A DNA stretch of 64,000 nt from Owenia fusiformis (lineage: Eukaryota; Annelida; Polychaeta; Sabellida; Oweniidae). The stretch covers positions 33,023,524 through 33,087,523 of the forward strand of contig CAIIXF020000006.1 in the NCBI GenBank assembly GCA_903813345.2, in the 5' to 3' direction. Numbering within the stretch: position 1 is the first letter of the stretch; every line of letters begins with the position of its first letter. A program made the translations under genes and the position numbers. The notes below the pieces were generated by a model. That model saw only the letters and a list, made by a program, of their open reading frames with translations. It had not been told where the DNA came from and did not search any database. This document shows, piece after piece, positions 34,638 through 46,600 of the stretch.

Positions 34638-36145
34638 ATCCCACCGAACGAAGTTCGAGAAGGATATAGGAAAGCCGTCCGTTCGTTAGTTCGTCTGTCC
34701 GGGCAATAATTTACATGCCGTGCGACAGTTGTATTGATGTTGAACAAAAATAACTTGAAACTGGAATCCTATCGACAGAGGTTTTAAGCAAATGGTCCAA
34801 AAGAGGATTTCGCGAGACAGATGGACAAATCAATGTTAACTAAAATGGCTGAAAATAAAAAAAACGGATATAATATTTTGCCGATTTTTTGTAACAAAAT
34901 TATTTCATACAACTACCTTTTACAATGCATGGCTTTTTACAATGCAGGACAGCTGAAATTATTTGTAAAGCTAGGAAATGGGCAAAAAGTGAATTTCGCG
35001 AAACAAGAATGGCAACCATTTTGAAAATAGGCGAGCTTTTGAACCAAGAGTCATAGGAGAGTTTTTTGTATTGATGCTGAACAAAATTAACTTAAAATGG
35101 GAATCCTATCGACAGAGGGTTTAAGGTAAATGGTCCAAAAGTGGATTTTGCGAGACAAATGGACAAATCAATGTTAACTAAAATGGCTGAAAATAAATAA
35201 ATGGATATAATTTTTCGCTGATTTTTCGTAACAAAATTATTTCATACATCTACTCTTTATATTGACATTAAGTCAATGAAGCAACTCTTAGTAGAAGGTG
35301 TGCCATATAGGGAATGAAAGCTGTTTGTCAGACGTATCGTTTTCTTCAATAAACTCAGAGATAGTCAGGTTAGATTTGTGACGTTACAGTGGCAAAGTTA
35401 GACTAGCATATTTAGACGTATTTGGGGTAGGGCAAATTAACCCTTTCTAGCCTGAATGGATAAATTTTTTACATATTCAGCCAGTTCCGACGTGTTTATG
35501 CATTTTTGACTTAAAAATGATATTATCTGCCAAAAAAAGTTGCAGAGACAAAAATCAGTGTGATGTCATAAAACATTAAGGTATGAGGTTCCATATCCAT
35601 CCGCCAAAAGGTATGACCCCTATATAGTCCATTTAAGAAACCTGTAGTATTGTTCTAAATAACACCATAGTTGGCTTCTACTCCTTCTAGGGTACCTAGT
35701 ATGCCACTATTTGGTATCAAAATAAAGAGGAGTTTAACTTTCATTTGAATTACGAAAATAGCGATGTAGGTCAAAAATAGTTCCGAGGTGAGCATGTTTA
35801 CTACGCGTTTGCCCATCATCTCAGAATTGAGGAAATAGTAGCAAACACGAGTTACAATAAATGGACGCTGATATCTCAAAAAGTAACCTGACTCCCTATA
35901 ATTTGATGTAGATCAATCGAACCCCTATAAGAACAGGTACATTTTGATATATAACACTATGGGGGGTAAGCGTTTTAAAGTTGATCACGAACGCCATATG
36001 TGCAAAGTATTGATATGAATTTTCGAATTTGGTGTTGGATTACGGTACTCATACCCTAAAGCAGAGATTCTATGCCACAAGGCATTATCCTCTTAATTAT
36101 AATGGATCATGTTTCTCTATATCCCTAAACCAACTTTGGTGGGAT
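34638..36145. mobile_element. ATCCCACC-ended TIR element (1.5 kb)
   Basis: Left end ATCCCACCGAACGAAGTTCG, then GGATATAGG and TTCGTCTGTCCGGGC. Right end ATATCCC..AAC..CTTTGGTGGGAT. The ATCCCACC/GGTGGGAT pair and the sub-terminal GGATATAG/CTATATCC pair define it. The body has two modules of GAATCCTATCGACAGAG / AATGGTCCAAAAG / GACAAATCAATGTTAACTAA about 355 bp apart. Intergenic. Confidence 0.78.
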
Positions 36146-37445
36146 AATTAAAATTCATCAACATTATATTATTAACTATTTGTCAAAGAGAATGATGAGA
36201 ATATTATAAAATAGCATGTATTTAACACAAAGCATATGGCATGTACGACAGCTGGAATGTGACATATAAAACTAGCAGCATATTTGTACAGTATAAATTC
36301 TGTTTTGTGGTTAACACATCTCATACTCTATAATGTATGAAGTTTCACTTGTAATCACAGTTTTATACACTGAAATGAAAATTCTATGCATTGACTTTAA
36401 ACATTATAATACATTGGTGGAACATATCCACTTCAAACATTAGGGAAAAGACATTATGATTTCCACATCTTAATAATATGCCAGCTACTAGTCCTTAACT
36501 GAAACCTGGTACCTGTAACACAGAAATAGGTTGTGAGATAAGCTTAGAGTTTTTAAAACTGTTTCTGCTCAACATATATAATTAGAATGAAAATCACAAT
36601 AGCTTTTGCCTATGGTTTTATATTAATTAGTATACATTTGTAAACTAAATATAACTTCGATATCAAGATCACAAGCAATTTTAAGGAGGCCCCGAGTGCA
36701 TTTTTGACCTTTTATTACTTTTAACTCACCAAGTAGCCACCCAAAAATTCATCAGCTGTAGAACCATGGGCCTCTTACGTAAGAATTTCCAGAAAATTAA
36801 ACATGTGGTTTTACTAAAATCACAATGACAAATTTATGAAATATAATTTAAAATGGCTGCCAAAAAATAAAATGGCTGCCCAAAAAACATCAGCTCTACT
36901 ACAAAATGCTTGGTACTCTAAGGAGTGTACCTTGAAGAATATCTGCCAAGCAGCTTTGCTGGAATCCCAATGACGAAAAGTGAAATACTTGCCCAATTAA
37001 TGATTAATGATAAGCCACCATTATGACAACTGTATTCCACCAGTGGTGTGAGAACAATATTGACAAAAATAATTGGAGATGGGGCCTCAGAATAAATTGT
37101 TTGCAAAATTCAAATCTGATAAATTTTCTAAATACATATTTTAAGATAAATTGCCAAAAATAGGATTTCTATGTGTGTATATGTATATGTCTGATTTCTC
37201 CACAACCTCATCATTATTTTAAGAGTCTCTTTAACAGATTCATTCATTCTTATTGAAATACACAACTTTCAAATTCATAATTTGAAATAAAAAATATCAG
37301 CATGATGAAAATGTCATTGACACTCACACACCTAAAATTTATCTTTATCTGTATTGGAAGCTTACTGTCGTGTAGTGTCTATGGTAGAAATGTATAAATA
37401 AACTTCTGGTTTAATTATGTATAGAAGCTGGAAGCAGGATAAATG
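36146..37445. other. Intergenic region between EPS8 and plastin; no gene recognised
   Basis: AT-rich sequence. AAAATGGCTGCC appears twice near 36851-36882, a motif of the local repeat modules. I see no exon or element ends. Confidence 0.45.
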
Positions 37446-37451
37446 TTTATT
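37446..37451 (-). terminator. Polyadenylation signal for plastin
   Basis: TTTATT on the plus strand reads AATAAA on the minus strand, 82 bases beyond the plastin stop codon. Position is suitable; not proven. Confidence 0.5.
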
Positions 37452-37533
37452 GTTTAAGTTTAAGAGTCCATAACTGCAGGAAATTCATAATTTTGTTTCA
37501 ATTTTCTTTCAACATGGAAGCGAGGATTGATGT

Positions 37534-37602
37534 CTAGCTTTCGTCCTCATTAGTCTGTCTCTCATTGTCACATGCCATTAGGCAGGCAAACAGTGTCATC
37601 AC
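37534..37602 (-). CDS. Plastin last exon (end of CH4 and tail)
   Basis: Acceptor tgtgaatttcag, then [22 protein letters not shown] and TAG. VMT.FACLM is the conserved final helix of plastin CH4. The family usually ends shortly after with a glycine and basic residues; here an acidic, polar tail follows. Confidence 0.9.
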   Translation of the reverse strand: MMTLFACLMACDNERQTNEDES

Positions 37603-40600
37603 CTGAAATTCACATTGAAAGCATAATGAATCAGAAAACTACACTCACTTATATCAATATTTGCACATTACTACATTACCTATTTATCATTAACAACATT
37701 TTCTCTTTAATTTTGCAGCAATGTACAAATGTTCGATAAAGAATAAAAGAATAGGAAAATAGCACAAAAACTTGATGTGAGATGTGAGAAATGAAACACA
37801 TGTATAAGCAACAACAAAACAACAATACAGAGAAGTCAATTTACATGAGCAAATACATTGGCTTGTTATAAAGGCCAAGCATGAGAGTCTACAAGGAATT
37901 AGACACATACCATGTTCTTCAATTTACATGAGCAAATACATTGGCTTGTTATAAAGGCCAAGCATGAGAGTCTACAAGGAATTCTCGAAATCGTTGTTCC
38001 CTCTTCAAAAGAGAAGACGCGAAAATCTTTCCTTATAAGGGCAAAATATTTCCCATGATGCAGTTCGCGGAGGAACAAATTTATACTTCCTTATTTTCCC
38101 TCATAGGTTTAACATGGGGATTTTCACACCTATTTTTCAAACGATATATTCGTTCATATTCCCATACGAGAGTACAGAAAAAATTATTACAAACGATTGA
38201 TCTTTCATTAATCTTAATATAACAGCTATTTTTTTCATTGTATTAATTCATAGCGTGGTGAAAACGATGATTGAAAAGTGAGAAAATATTCCGGAAAAGA
38301 AGGTCACGTGATCAGTAGACTAGTCGCCATATTGGAAAAACAATTCCATTCGACTTTCAATACCTTCATGCCAATCTCTCCGCACTACAAACTGCGACAT
38401 CGATGCAACAACTTAATTAAAGTATTCATCTTCGAATTACATTATAGAGTTACGTTGAAAACCCACAAACAACTGAGCAGTAGACCAAAGAAGACGCGTC
38501 GCTATTATCTAGGTCAATCTGTTCAGTGGTCCGAAAGCAAATCTATAGTACTCGTTTCCGAATTTTGTTGTTCATTGTACAATCTTTTATTGATTAAACT
38601 CGGTATACTGACTATTAAAGCAATGCCAAAGAAGAATACTTACGATGGTGTCATTGTTTTATTTAGCGTGCGGGTGTAAAAACAAAATTGAGTAATTAGT
38701 TTGATTTAGAACTTTCGTGTCACGCAAATAGCTACGCGAAATGCATAGTGGGAAAATATTGACCAATCAAATTTTGTCCTTTTTGAGTGCTTTTCAGTGC
38801 ATATTTGCGAACGTTCTGATTCAAAGAGCGAACCGCGAAAAGGAGAATTAGACACCTACCATGTTCTTCAATTTACATGAGCAAATACATTGGCTTGTTA
38901 TGAAGGCCAAGCATGAGAGTCTACAAGGAATCAGACACCTACCATGTTCTTCAATTTACATGAGCAAATACATTGGCTTGTTATGAAGGCCAAGTATGAG
39001 AGTCTACAAGGAATTAGACACATACCATGTTCTTCAATTTACATGAGCAAATACATTGGCTTGTTATAAAGGCCAAGCATGAGAGTCTACAAGGAATTAG
39101 ACACCTACCATGTTCTTCAATTTACATGAGCAAATACATTGGCTTGTTATGAAGGCCAAGCATGAGAGTCTACAAGGAATTAGACACCTACCATGTTCTT
39201 CAATTTACATGAGCAAATACATTGGCTTGTTATGAAGGCCAAGTATGAGAGTCTACAAGGAATTCGACACCTACCATGTTCTTCAATTTACATGAGCAAA
39301 TACATTGGCTTGTTATGAAGGCCAAGCATGAGAGTCTACAAGGAATTAGACACCTACCATGTTCTTCAATTTACATGAGCAAATACATTGGCTTGTTATG
39401 AAGGCCAAGTATGAGAGTCTACAAGGAATTCGACACCTACCATGTTCTTCAATTTACATGAGCAAATACATTGGCTTGTTATGAAGGCCAAGTATGAGAG
39501 TCTACAAGGAATTCGACACCTACCATGTTCTTCAATTTACATGAGCAAATACATTGGCTTGTTATGAAGGCCAAGCATGAGAGTCTACAAGGAATTAGAC
39601 ACCTACCATGTTCTTCAATTTACATGAGCAAATACATTGGCTTGTTATGAAGGCCAAGTATGAGAGTCTACAAGGAATTCGACACCTACCATGTTCTTCA
39701 ATTTACATGAGCAAATACATTGGCTTGTTATGAAGGCCAAGCATGAGAGTCTACAAGGAATTAGACACCTACCATGTTCTTCTTTCCTTCAACAACATCC
39801 TCTGGGAGAGCATACACTTTGGCTCCAACCTTACGGGCCATGGATATAGCATATCTGGCATTAGCAAGTTTATCCTAAAAAGACAGAAACCGGTTAGGAT
39901 TGCTGGCATTGGTTCCCATGTATTGCATATGTATTTATTAAGAATGTGGTAGACTTATTGAGTAAATAGGGAAGCAACATTGGTCCAAATCCCGATTGTC
40001 TGTGACCCACTCTTCTGGATACCAATAGTCTCAGTTCTTATGAATCCTAATGGTTTGAAAGCCAATTGTCCAAATCATAATGGTTAGAATCTCTTGAATC
40101 AGAAAATATATATCAAGACTACAAAAAAACAGCAACTCCCACCTAACAAAACATATTTCATCAAATCAATCATAATAAGCAGAGCAGATGTCCAGTGACT
40201 CGAAGACATCAACATATAAATTTCATATTTGATACAATGTGGTAAATACATTTTAAATTTTGTGTTCCTGTACTCACCGCATCACTTGTTCCTGTTCTGA
40301 CATTTTCATATTTGATACAATGTGGTTTGATGGCATCTATGAGGTCAATGACAACGATGCCATCTTTTATTACTTCATCCTGGAAGCTTGTGATGAAGCC
40401 CTTCTTGCCATTCTTCTTCAACTGAAAACAAACACAGTTCAATTCAAATTCTTCAGGTAAAGTCAAACGCAATGATGCAAAATTTAGATAAATATGATAG
40501 TTCTTAGTTTCCTATGTAAATTACTCAAAAGAGGGGGGAAATTAGCGCCACAGATTTTGGACAGTCATATGTTGGATTTTGGCCATTTTCTGAGGATTTA

Positions 40601-43600
40601 AACAGGTGCATATGTTAGGCCAATGCATTACCTCCAGGAAAAGCACTTCTAGAGATGATAAAATAATTTGGACTTTGAGACAGGGCAGATGCAAACAACC
40701 CACCCACATGTTTTTTCTGAAATGTTTTCCTGATTTTCAACCCCTTGTATCCATGCTTTTTTAATTTCTCTTACATCAGTATGTTGCGTTCTTGCATCAA
40801 TATGTTGTGTTTTGACACACAGTTAACCCCTTTAAAGGAATAAGTGATTCCTTTTAGATAAGGTGGAAAACATTATTTCCAATGTTATTTTCCCATAGGG
40901 AAAACTCATGCAATCCATTGGTTTCAGCTAATTTTGGTCACCCATAATGGATATCTTTAAAACCCCTGAAGGAATCACTTATTCCTTTAAAGTGGTTAAC
41001 TGTGTGTCAAAACGAAACATACTCATATAACAAAAATTGAAAAAGCAGGGGTGGAAGGGGTTGAAAATCAGAACAACATTTCAGAAAAAAACATGTGGGT
41101 GGGTTGTTTGCACCTCCCCTGTCTCAAAGTCGAAATTATTTTATCATCTCTAGGAGTGCTTTTCCTGCCTGGAGGTAATGCATTGGCCTAACATATGCAC
41201 CTGCTTAAATCCTCAGAGAATAGCCACAATCCAACATATGACTGTCCGAAATCTGTTGCGATACTTTTCCTCCTCCTTTTAACCAGGCAACTCAACTCAA
41301 TAGACTAACACAAGATAATCAGATATTAAGATTCATGTATTCCATTGTAAAAAAGATTTCTGGGAAGCATTTAGAGAAAAGAAAATCAATACTCTGATTC
41401 TACCAATATTATTGAATAAAGGCGGGTATTTTTGGATGAAATGCTTAATACTGCCTATGCCATTTGAATAAAGGATACCATAGACCTGGAACTTCACAAG
41501 CACAAATATAACTAGACATGTAAATTGAACAAGTTCAATTTAAGACTCCAGATTGATTTACTTGAGTAAAGAGCTGAGTAAGTAACTGAGTAGGAAGCTG
41601 AGTACGTAGATGATTAAGTAATTGAGTAGAGTAGCTGAGTAGGTAGCTGAGTAAGCAGCTGAGTAGGTAGCTGAGTAAGTAGCTGAGTAGGTAGCCAAGT
41701 AGCTGAGAAGTAGGTAGCTGGTAGCCAAGTAGGTATGTAGGTAGGTAGGTAAGTAGGAATTTTTGACCGGAAGTCGGATTGAAATTTGGTTTGCAGATTC
41801 GGATTCCTGGGAAAATTTTACCTTTAATTCATAACTCATAAGGGATATTTTGAGAATTTTTTATTTTGACCTATTTTTAGGACACCATATCTCAAAAGTG
41901 GGTCAAAATACTTTGTGACGGCAAAAGGCTAACACTATAAGCACACTCTTTGCTACGTGTATACAAAATTTCGAAGTAAATCATTAAAGTGTAATGTCAG
42001 AATCGCAAAAATAAGGAAAAACTATGAATTTGACCTAGATTTTGACCTAGGCATTTTGGTGTCCAAATTTTAAAGCTAGATAGGCTTCGGGGTCCCCTTC
42101 TTTCATAGGCTTTCAGAATGTTAAGCTGTATTCAGTCTATATCTTGTATTTTACACTTCAAAAAAATCTTTTTTCTCATTGACATAACATGGGGCACCAA
42201 ATTTAGCGATTTTCGAGCCATTTCTTTGGAACCGATAGTCGGATTGAAATTTGGTTTGCAGATTCGGATTCCTGAGAAAATTCTACCCCTAATTCATAAC
42301 TCATACGTTAAATTTGGCGAATTTTTATTTTGACCTACTTTTCGGACACGCCATAACTTTAGAATCGGAAGTCAGATCGAAATTTGGTTTGCAGATTAGG
42401 ATTCCTGAAAAAATTCTACTCTTAATTCATAACTCATATGTTAAATTTGGAGAACTTTTTATTTTGACCTACTTTTCGGACACCATATCTCAAAAGTGGG
42501 TCAAAATACTCTCTGACGGCAAAAGGCTTACACTATTAGCACACTCTTTGCTACCTGTATATAAAATTTTGAAGAAAATTATAAAAGTGTAGTGTCAGAA
42601 TCATAAAAATAAGGAAAAACTATGAATTTGACCTAGATTTTGACCTAGGCATTTTTGTGTCCAAATTTTGAAGCTATGTAGCTTTTGAGGTCCCCTTCTT
42701 TTACAAAAGTTCATTATGTTGAGCTGTACCCAGTCTATATCTTGTACTTTACACTTCGAAAAAGTCTTTTTTCCCATTGACTTAACATGGGGCACCAAAT
42801 TTAGCGATTTTTGAGATTTCAAAACGCCATAACATCCGAACTGGCAGTCGGATCGAAATTTGGTTTGCAGATTCAGATTCCTAAGAAAATTCTACCCTTA
42901 ATTCATAGCTCATACGTTAAATTTGGAGAACGTTTTATTTTGACCTACTTTTCGGACACCATATCTCAAAAGTGGGTCAGAATACTTTCTGACGGTAAAA
43001 GGCTAACACTATTAGCACACTCTTTGCTACCTGTATACAAAATTTTGAAGTAAATTATTAAAGTGTAGTGTCAGAATCGTTAAAATAAGGAAAAACTATG
43101 AATTTGACCTAGATTTTGACCTAGGCATTTTGGTGTCCAAATTTTGAAGCTATGTAGCTTTTGAGGTTCCCTTCTTTTATAAGCATTCATTATATTAAGC
43201 TGTACTCAGTCTATATCTTGTATTTTACACTTCGAAAAAGTCTTTTTTCCCATTGACTTAACATAGGCACCAAATTTAGCGATTTTTGAGCTTTCAAAAC
43301 GCCATAACTTCCGAACCGAAAGTCGGATCGGAATTTGGTTTGCAGATTCGGATTCCTGAGAAAATTCTACTCTTAATTCATAACTCATACGTTAAATTTG
43401 GAGAACTTTTTATTTTGACCTACTTTTCGGACACCATATCTCAAAAGTGGGTCAAAATACTTTCTGACGGCAAAAGGCTAACACTATTAGCACACTCTTT
43501 GCTATCTGTATACAAAATTTTGAAGCAAATTATTAAAGTGTAGTGTCAGAATCGTAAAAATAAGGAAAACTATAAATTTGACCTAGATTTTGACCTTTGA

Positions 43601-46600
43601 CCTAGATAAAAATTTAACCTAATTTCCCAGAAACTAGATCTCATCTCCTTACTGACCCTGTAAGTAGATTTGAGTAAGGTCTTCTAGTTGCTGAGAAAAC
43701 TGGTTCGGAAAGAATAATAATAATAACTAGATTTTGGAAATTGAACGAGTTCAATTTCAGACTCCAGATCTAGACTTTTTTTAGCCGAGTCATCCAGAAT
43801 AAGCCAAGTCATCCAAAATAAGCTAAGTCATCCAGAAAAAGATGAATGGATGGATGGATGAAAAAGGAAGGAAGGATAGGATAGAATAGGAAGGAACTAT
43901 AGGATAGAATAGGAAAGAATGATATAATAGAATAGGAAGAAGGGATAGAATAGGAAGGATAGGAAGGAGAGGATACGAAGCAAGGGTAGATAGGAAGGAT
44001 AGGATAGGATCAGAAAGGAAGGATGGATGCATTTTTCAATATTTTCTTCTCTACTCTTGACTTTCTATCAGGATACCATCAGATCGATTTTTCTTGAAAT
44101 TTCAAAACGTCATAACTTCCCAACCGGAAGTCGGATCGAAATTTGATTTGCAGATTCGGATTCCTGACAAAATTCTACCCCTAATTCATAACTCATACGT
44201 TAAATTTGGCGAATTTTTATTTTGACCTACTTTTCGGACACGCCATAACTTCGGAACCGGAAGTCGAATTGAAATTTGGTTTGCAGATTCGGATTTCTGA
44301 GAAGATTCTATTCTTAATTCATAACTCAAACGTTAAATTTGGAGAACTTTTTATTTTGACCTACTTTTCGGACACCATATCTCAAAAGTGGGTCAAAATA
44401 CTTTCTGACGGCAAAAGGCTAACACTATTAGCGTACTCTTGGCTACATGTATACACAATTTCGAAGAATATAATTAATCTGTAGTGTAAGAATCGCAAAA
44501 ATAAGGAAAAACTTTGAATTTGACCTAGATTTTGACCTAGGCATTTTGGTGTCCAAATTTTGAAGCTAGATGGCTTTTGAGGTCCCATTCTTTTAAAAGC
44601 TTTCATTATATTTAGCTAAACTCAGTCTATATTTCATATTTTTTACTTCAAAAAAATCTTTTTTCCCATTGACTTAACATGGGCACCAAATTTAGCGATT
44701 TTTGAGCTTTCAAAACGCCATAACTTCTGAACCGGGAGTCCGATCTAAATTTGGTTTTCAGATTCGGAATCCTGAGAAAATTTTCTATATGACTAATATC
44801 CTGGACATTTGATTCGGAGAACTTTTTTTTGGACCTTGTTTTCAGACACTGATATCTCGAAATCGGTTTGAGATATCAAAAAACTAAATCGACCCTAGGT
44901 TTTCTACTTTTTTATAAGGAACACAATGAAAAAAAACCGGATCGAAAATATTGAAGGACGACCGAGAAAATCGAAAAAAGTGACAAAGTACTGGATTTGA
45001 CCTAATTCTTGCCCTTTGACCTAGATAAAAATTTGACCCAATTTCCTAGGAACTAGATTCTGGACCTAAATTGACCAAATGACTGACTTTACTGAAAACC
45101 TTACGGTTATTGAGAAAACTTGCTTAGAATAATAATAATAATAATAATAAGAAGAAGAAAAAGAATAATAAGAAAACTGACGAAAACAATAGACTCCAGA
45201 TTTCATCTGGAGTCTAATAATAAAACTGGCAAAAGCAATAGACTCCAGATTTTCAATCTGGAGTCTAATAAAGTGTTTTGTTTATTTCATTAATCCAATT
45301 GCCAGGGAGGTGATTGGGATGACACAACCACAAGATTTTGAGTAGATGCAACAAATATTTATGGGTAATTAAATAAAATATAATGCATGCATGGGATCTC
45401 AAATACAGTACATGTTTATACATGCAATGTACTATATGACCAGCCATTGATAATTTAATCCAACCATGAGCCTGGTATTGCAATATCTGCACTTCATATG
45501 AAACAATCATGCAATATCACCTGTTTGCAATTGTCAATTGCAGTTTTGTTCATTTCAAAAACAATATTGCGGACATTAGATCTAGCTCTACCCATCCTAT
45601 GTGCCTTTAGCTGGAAATTGAAGCCATGCAATTTAAGAATGACTAAGCATTAAGATTACAAGCAATTCTACAAAGGTTCGCACAATTTTCTTACTGTTAA
45701 AATACATCAAAAATGAAAATATTCAGAATTCCATGAAACTTGCACAATGAATAGACTTTGTCACACACATACCTTCGTTTCTGTCAATATAAGAGATCGA
45801 AAAAGTTCAAGCGTATAGTTAGGAAATAAGAGATTATAAGAGGTGCTTTCAACCCTTAGTGTTTTCAAGAAAGAAGCCTCTTATGAAAGTCTGTTCATGA
45901 TGCAAATTATATACTGTTAGGATTATTCTAACTTTGGATATTTTAGTATTTTGAACTGGCAGCCATTCTTTCCCATGGAAAATTAACTCCATAGGCAATT
46001 CAAGATATTATAGGAGCTCCATAAATTCTAATACTTGGGACATGTGTAGGGTTAATAAAAGCTGAGTCAATTTTGGATATACATGTATTGATAAAATGTT
46101 TGGCATATAAAAGCTTATCATGGTTTAACAAGTTGCTACAAAAATGCTGATATGACAATGACAATTCAGCCAGAGACTTATTATTAACCTATGAAAAGTG
46201 AGGTTTCAGGTACATAACAGCGGAATAAAGAATCTATATCTTGTGGAAGCAGAAAAAATAATATTCTTGTTCAGTTGAGGAACAGTCAAATTCATTAGAA
46301 TAATTGGCTTATTATTACTACGACATTCTCACCGATATAAAGTTGACAAACCGTAGAGAGGCTTTAGCAAAGAAACATGTATATCTGAATCAGAAAGGAT
46401 CAGCCAGATGGTTGTCTGTCCTGAGACCAAAGTCCTGATGGACGGGACAATATCGGGAAACCGTGTCATCCCTATTTGGATGAATGTAGACAGGAGCTTA
46501 GTTTTTTGTTTGACATAACATTAGCTAGAAACTTTAGAGAAGCTTTGATTATCTACAGATTTCTTTTCAATAATTTGGTTATGAACTGATTTGACATGAA

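Larger units (their letters stand above)
41528..45271. mobile_element. Composite repeat with ~475-bp satellite units and GACTCCAGAT ends
   Basis: Starts near TTGAACAAGTTCAATTTAAG with GACTCCAGATTGA. It ends with two short hairpins made of GACTCCAGAT and ATCTGGAGTC (45189-45214 and 45240-45267), preceded by an AAT/AAG run. Between them, units with GGTTTGCAGATTCGGATTCC, GACCTACTTTTCGGACACC and GTGTCCAAATTTTGAAGC repeat. GACGGCAAAAGGCT-type words at 42516, 42992 and 43466 are about 475 bp apart. A related end occurs at 43741 and in the copy at 53975-54345, so two elements may be joined here. Confidence 0.75.

Noticed and set aside
37837-39781. CRISPR-like array (regular repeats)
   Set aside because: The repeats are contiguous without unique spacers, the period is 83 bp and the host is an animal genome with introns.
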